From Poriferisodalis sp965208925 (GTDB taxonomy: Bacteria; Actinomycetota; Acidimicrobiia; Acidimicrobiales; Poriferisodalaceae): DNA of 64,000 nucleotides. Of the stretch, positions 62,470-64,000 are shown in pieces (positions within the stretch are counted from its first letter, which is position 1; each line of letters opens with the position of its first letter). The notes beneath the pieces are model-generated. The model saw only the letters and a list, made by a program, of their open reading frames with translations. It had not been told where the DNA came from and did not search any database. Where the stretch lies: NCBI RefSeq assembly GCF_965208925.1, contig NZ_OZ242364.1:1-64000 (forward strand), in the 5' to 3' direction. The position numbers and the translations under genes are program-made.

Positions 62470-64000
62470 CTATTTCCCTTTCGATGAGGATAGCACAAGT
62501 GAGTCCAATTTTTCGGTAATGTCGAACGCTATGGCGAGCTCACGTTCCACTATGGTGCCTTCCGAGTAGTTCCTCACTTCTGGATGTGCTTGAGATCGGT
62601 CGAAATCGACGAATTCGATACCGATCTTTCGGGTCGATGCCGTGAACGCGCGCGAGTACATCCGCGGCGCAATGCCAATGAACTGGTAGAAGGGCACCTT
62701 GTCTGATGCGGTTCTAGGAGCGCCCGTCATTGATGGGGCAAGGTCGATAAGGTCACCGTACAACCGCTCAACGAGGCTCTTGGGATAAGGTTCAACATAG
62801 TACACCTCCACGATCCCCGAGCCGACAATCAATTTTGCGCATTCGTGGCAAGGGAAAGTGGTGCAAAACAACTTGGCACCTTCCGTGCTTGTTCCAGACC
62901 GGGCCGCGCCGACTATTGCAGCCTGTTCGGCATGTAGACATCGTATAAACTCGATTAGGTCCTTTGCGCGTATCTCATCGATCAACGAATCACCAGCATC
63001 ATTGTGTTCGGAAGCGGCTTTGAGCAGTTGTTCGCCGTTCATTTGACGGTAAGGCTTCTTGAGCCATTTGAACTTGACGAGCTTCTCAAGGAAATCCTGC
63101 ACTATCTGGCGTATGTACACAGGATTCGGGTCTTCCCTAAGTTGGAAATCGCGATAGTCGGGAGTGTGGCCTTCCCAGAACTGTCCTCCACCGGGCCTGG
63201 GTACCTCGTTGGTGCCCGTCACGACAGGCATACCGAGGGCTGTCACTAGAGCGGCCCCAACTTGGCGCCCCGGCGCAGAAGAACGAAGCGCCGCATGTTG
63301 CGCCGCTTGCATCGCCTCCTCGTGCGGAGTCGGCGTCAGGAATGGATGACCGAACAAGGCATCCACGAAACGATCAATGTCTCTGGACAAATTCATGCCG
63401 ATGTCGCCTGGGACAAAGACATCGGACATAGCGTACGTGTCCCTGACATTTTGCCCGAAATATGGATCGGATGTATCGGCTTCATCCCTAGCGATCAACT
63501 CCTCAGCCTTTGCAGTAGGAGTATTCTCCAAGCCCAGAGATCGAACAAGCTCTCTGCGCCTGTCCCCTCGACTGCTTACGACCGCCACTAGAGAGAACGC
63601 TTGACCATACACATTACGCAAAAGATCGACTTCGTCAGGGTGCTTTAGACTCTTGAGGAGATAGACAACCGGCTGACGCTTTTGAATGAAGTTGCCTTCT
63701 TCCGATGCCGGACTTTGATCGAGAAGTCCATCTGCATCGAGATCACCGGATTCGGAACCTGCCTCTTCCCGCAGCTCTCGCAGACGTGCGATCTCCTGTA
63801 TTGCAAGCACAGCCATCGCGGACCCGGTCTTGACATCTCGTCGCAATTGATCGCCGGCGTTCATCCGCTTGATGTAGTACTCAACCGACCTCTCGACAGG
63901 CAGGTCACCTAACGGTTTGTAGTCGAGACCATCCAAGAGTTTGCTGACATCAATGACCTCAGTTCTGTAACCGAACCGTTGATGCGATGTTCGAAACGCA
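62470..64000 (-). CDS. avcD: Anti-phage dCTP deaminase (AvcD type), 5' end beyond the window
   Basis: The frame is open from the stop at 62470 to the right edge, so at least 510 residues; the start and any N-terminal P-loop are off-window. Visible: the region YYIKRMNAGDQLRR...VVYLLKSLKHPDEVDLLRNVYGQAFSLVAV typical of the kinase-like half, and a C-terminal cytidine/deoxycytidylate deaminase domain with LHAEQAAIV (zinc His and catalytic Glu) and FCTTFPCHECAKLI (two zinc Cys). AvcD proteins deaminate dCTP/dCMP to deplete nucleotides during phage infection and are held in check by a small RNA (AvcI) encoded upstream, which here would also be outside the window. Confidence 0.88.
   Translation of the reverse strand, partial: AFRTSHQRFGYRTEVIDVSKLLDGLDYKPLGDLPVERSVEYYIKRMNAGDQLRRDVKTGSAMAVLAIQEIARLRELREEAGSESGDLDADGLLDQSPASEEGNFIQKRQPVVYLLKSLKHPDEVDLLRNVYGQAFSLVAVVSSRGDRRRELVRSLGLENTPTAKAEELIARDEADTSDPYFGQNVRDTYAMSDVFVPGDIGMNLSRDIDRFVDALFGHPFLTPTPHEEAMQAAQHAALRSSAPGRQVGAALVTALGMPVVTGTNEVPRPGGGQFWEGHTPDYRDFQLREDPNPVYIRQIVQDFLEKLVKFKWLKKPYRQMNGEQLLKAASEHNDAGDSLIDEIRAKDLIEFIRCLHAEQAAIVGAARSGTSTEGAKLFCTTFPCHECAKLIVGSGIVEVYYVEPYPKSLVERLYGDLIDLAPSMTGAPRTASDKVPFYQFIGIAPRMYSRAFTASTRKIGIEFVDFDRSQAHPEVRNYSEGTIVERELAIAFDITEKLDSLVLSSSKGK

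Noticed and set aside
62470..63936. Treating the dCTP deaminase as starting at 63934-63936 (TTG)
   Set aside because: The frame stays open to the right edge with family-like sequence (FGYRTEVIDVSKLL), so the true start is beyond the window.

Overview
The window is GC-rich DNA with dense coding, GTG and TTG starts next to purine-rich ribosome-binding sites, Sec signal peptides ending in A-x-A, cell-wall-binding repeat 2 (CWB2) domains and no LPXTG sorting motifs. This fits an actinomycete-type bacterium, most plausibly an uncultured marine or host-associated member of the Acidimicrobiia. The taxonomic call is inference; no rRNA, tRNA or other phylogenetic marker is present.

Region 1 (1-43.3 kb) is a surface-protein locus. 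It holds about a dozen large exported proteins, nearly all on the minus strand, assembled from a few interchangeable modules: a five-times repeated LWSDGxTMWVxD unit (predicted propeller), cadherin-like beta-sandwich domains, fibronectin type III domains, Calx-beta domains, CWB2 wall-binding repeats, acidic or Gln-rich linkers, and a few recurring C-terminal endings. The locus shows recent rearrangement: a 357-bp stretch identical between two neighbouring genes, a copy that has lost its signal peptide and first blades, stranded gene scraps, a 2-nt frameshift inside the largest gene, and a G14 tract that puts a signal peptide out of frame with a leucine-rich-repeat protein. Two DUF4143-type AAA ATPases and one ORC/Cdc6-like ATPase are scattered among these genes.

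Region 2 (43.6-48.4 kb) has ordinary or decaying genes: a conserved actinobacterial hypothetical, a membrane-anchored CHAP-like protein, a remnant that looks like the start of prfB, a DUF4389 membrane protein, and an AbiE-type toxin-antitoxin locus whose toxin is destroyed while its antitoxin is intact.

Region 3 (48.7-64 kb) looks like a defence or mobile island. It carries an Mrr-like type IV restriction protein with a partner nuclease-like protein, bounded by ends of degraded IS481-like elements; a membrane-anchored propeller protein; a two-gene unit with a caspase/CHAT-like DUF6642-type protein; a GIY-YIG-like protein; an orphan AbiEi-type regulator; an AlpA-type regulator; a protein with a tRNA-guanine-transglycosylase-like zinc motif; an XRE regulator pair; one intact and several decayed IS481-like copies; and, running off the right edge, an anti-phage dCTP deaminase (AvcD type). 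No RNA genes or CRISPR arrays were seen.
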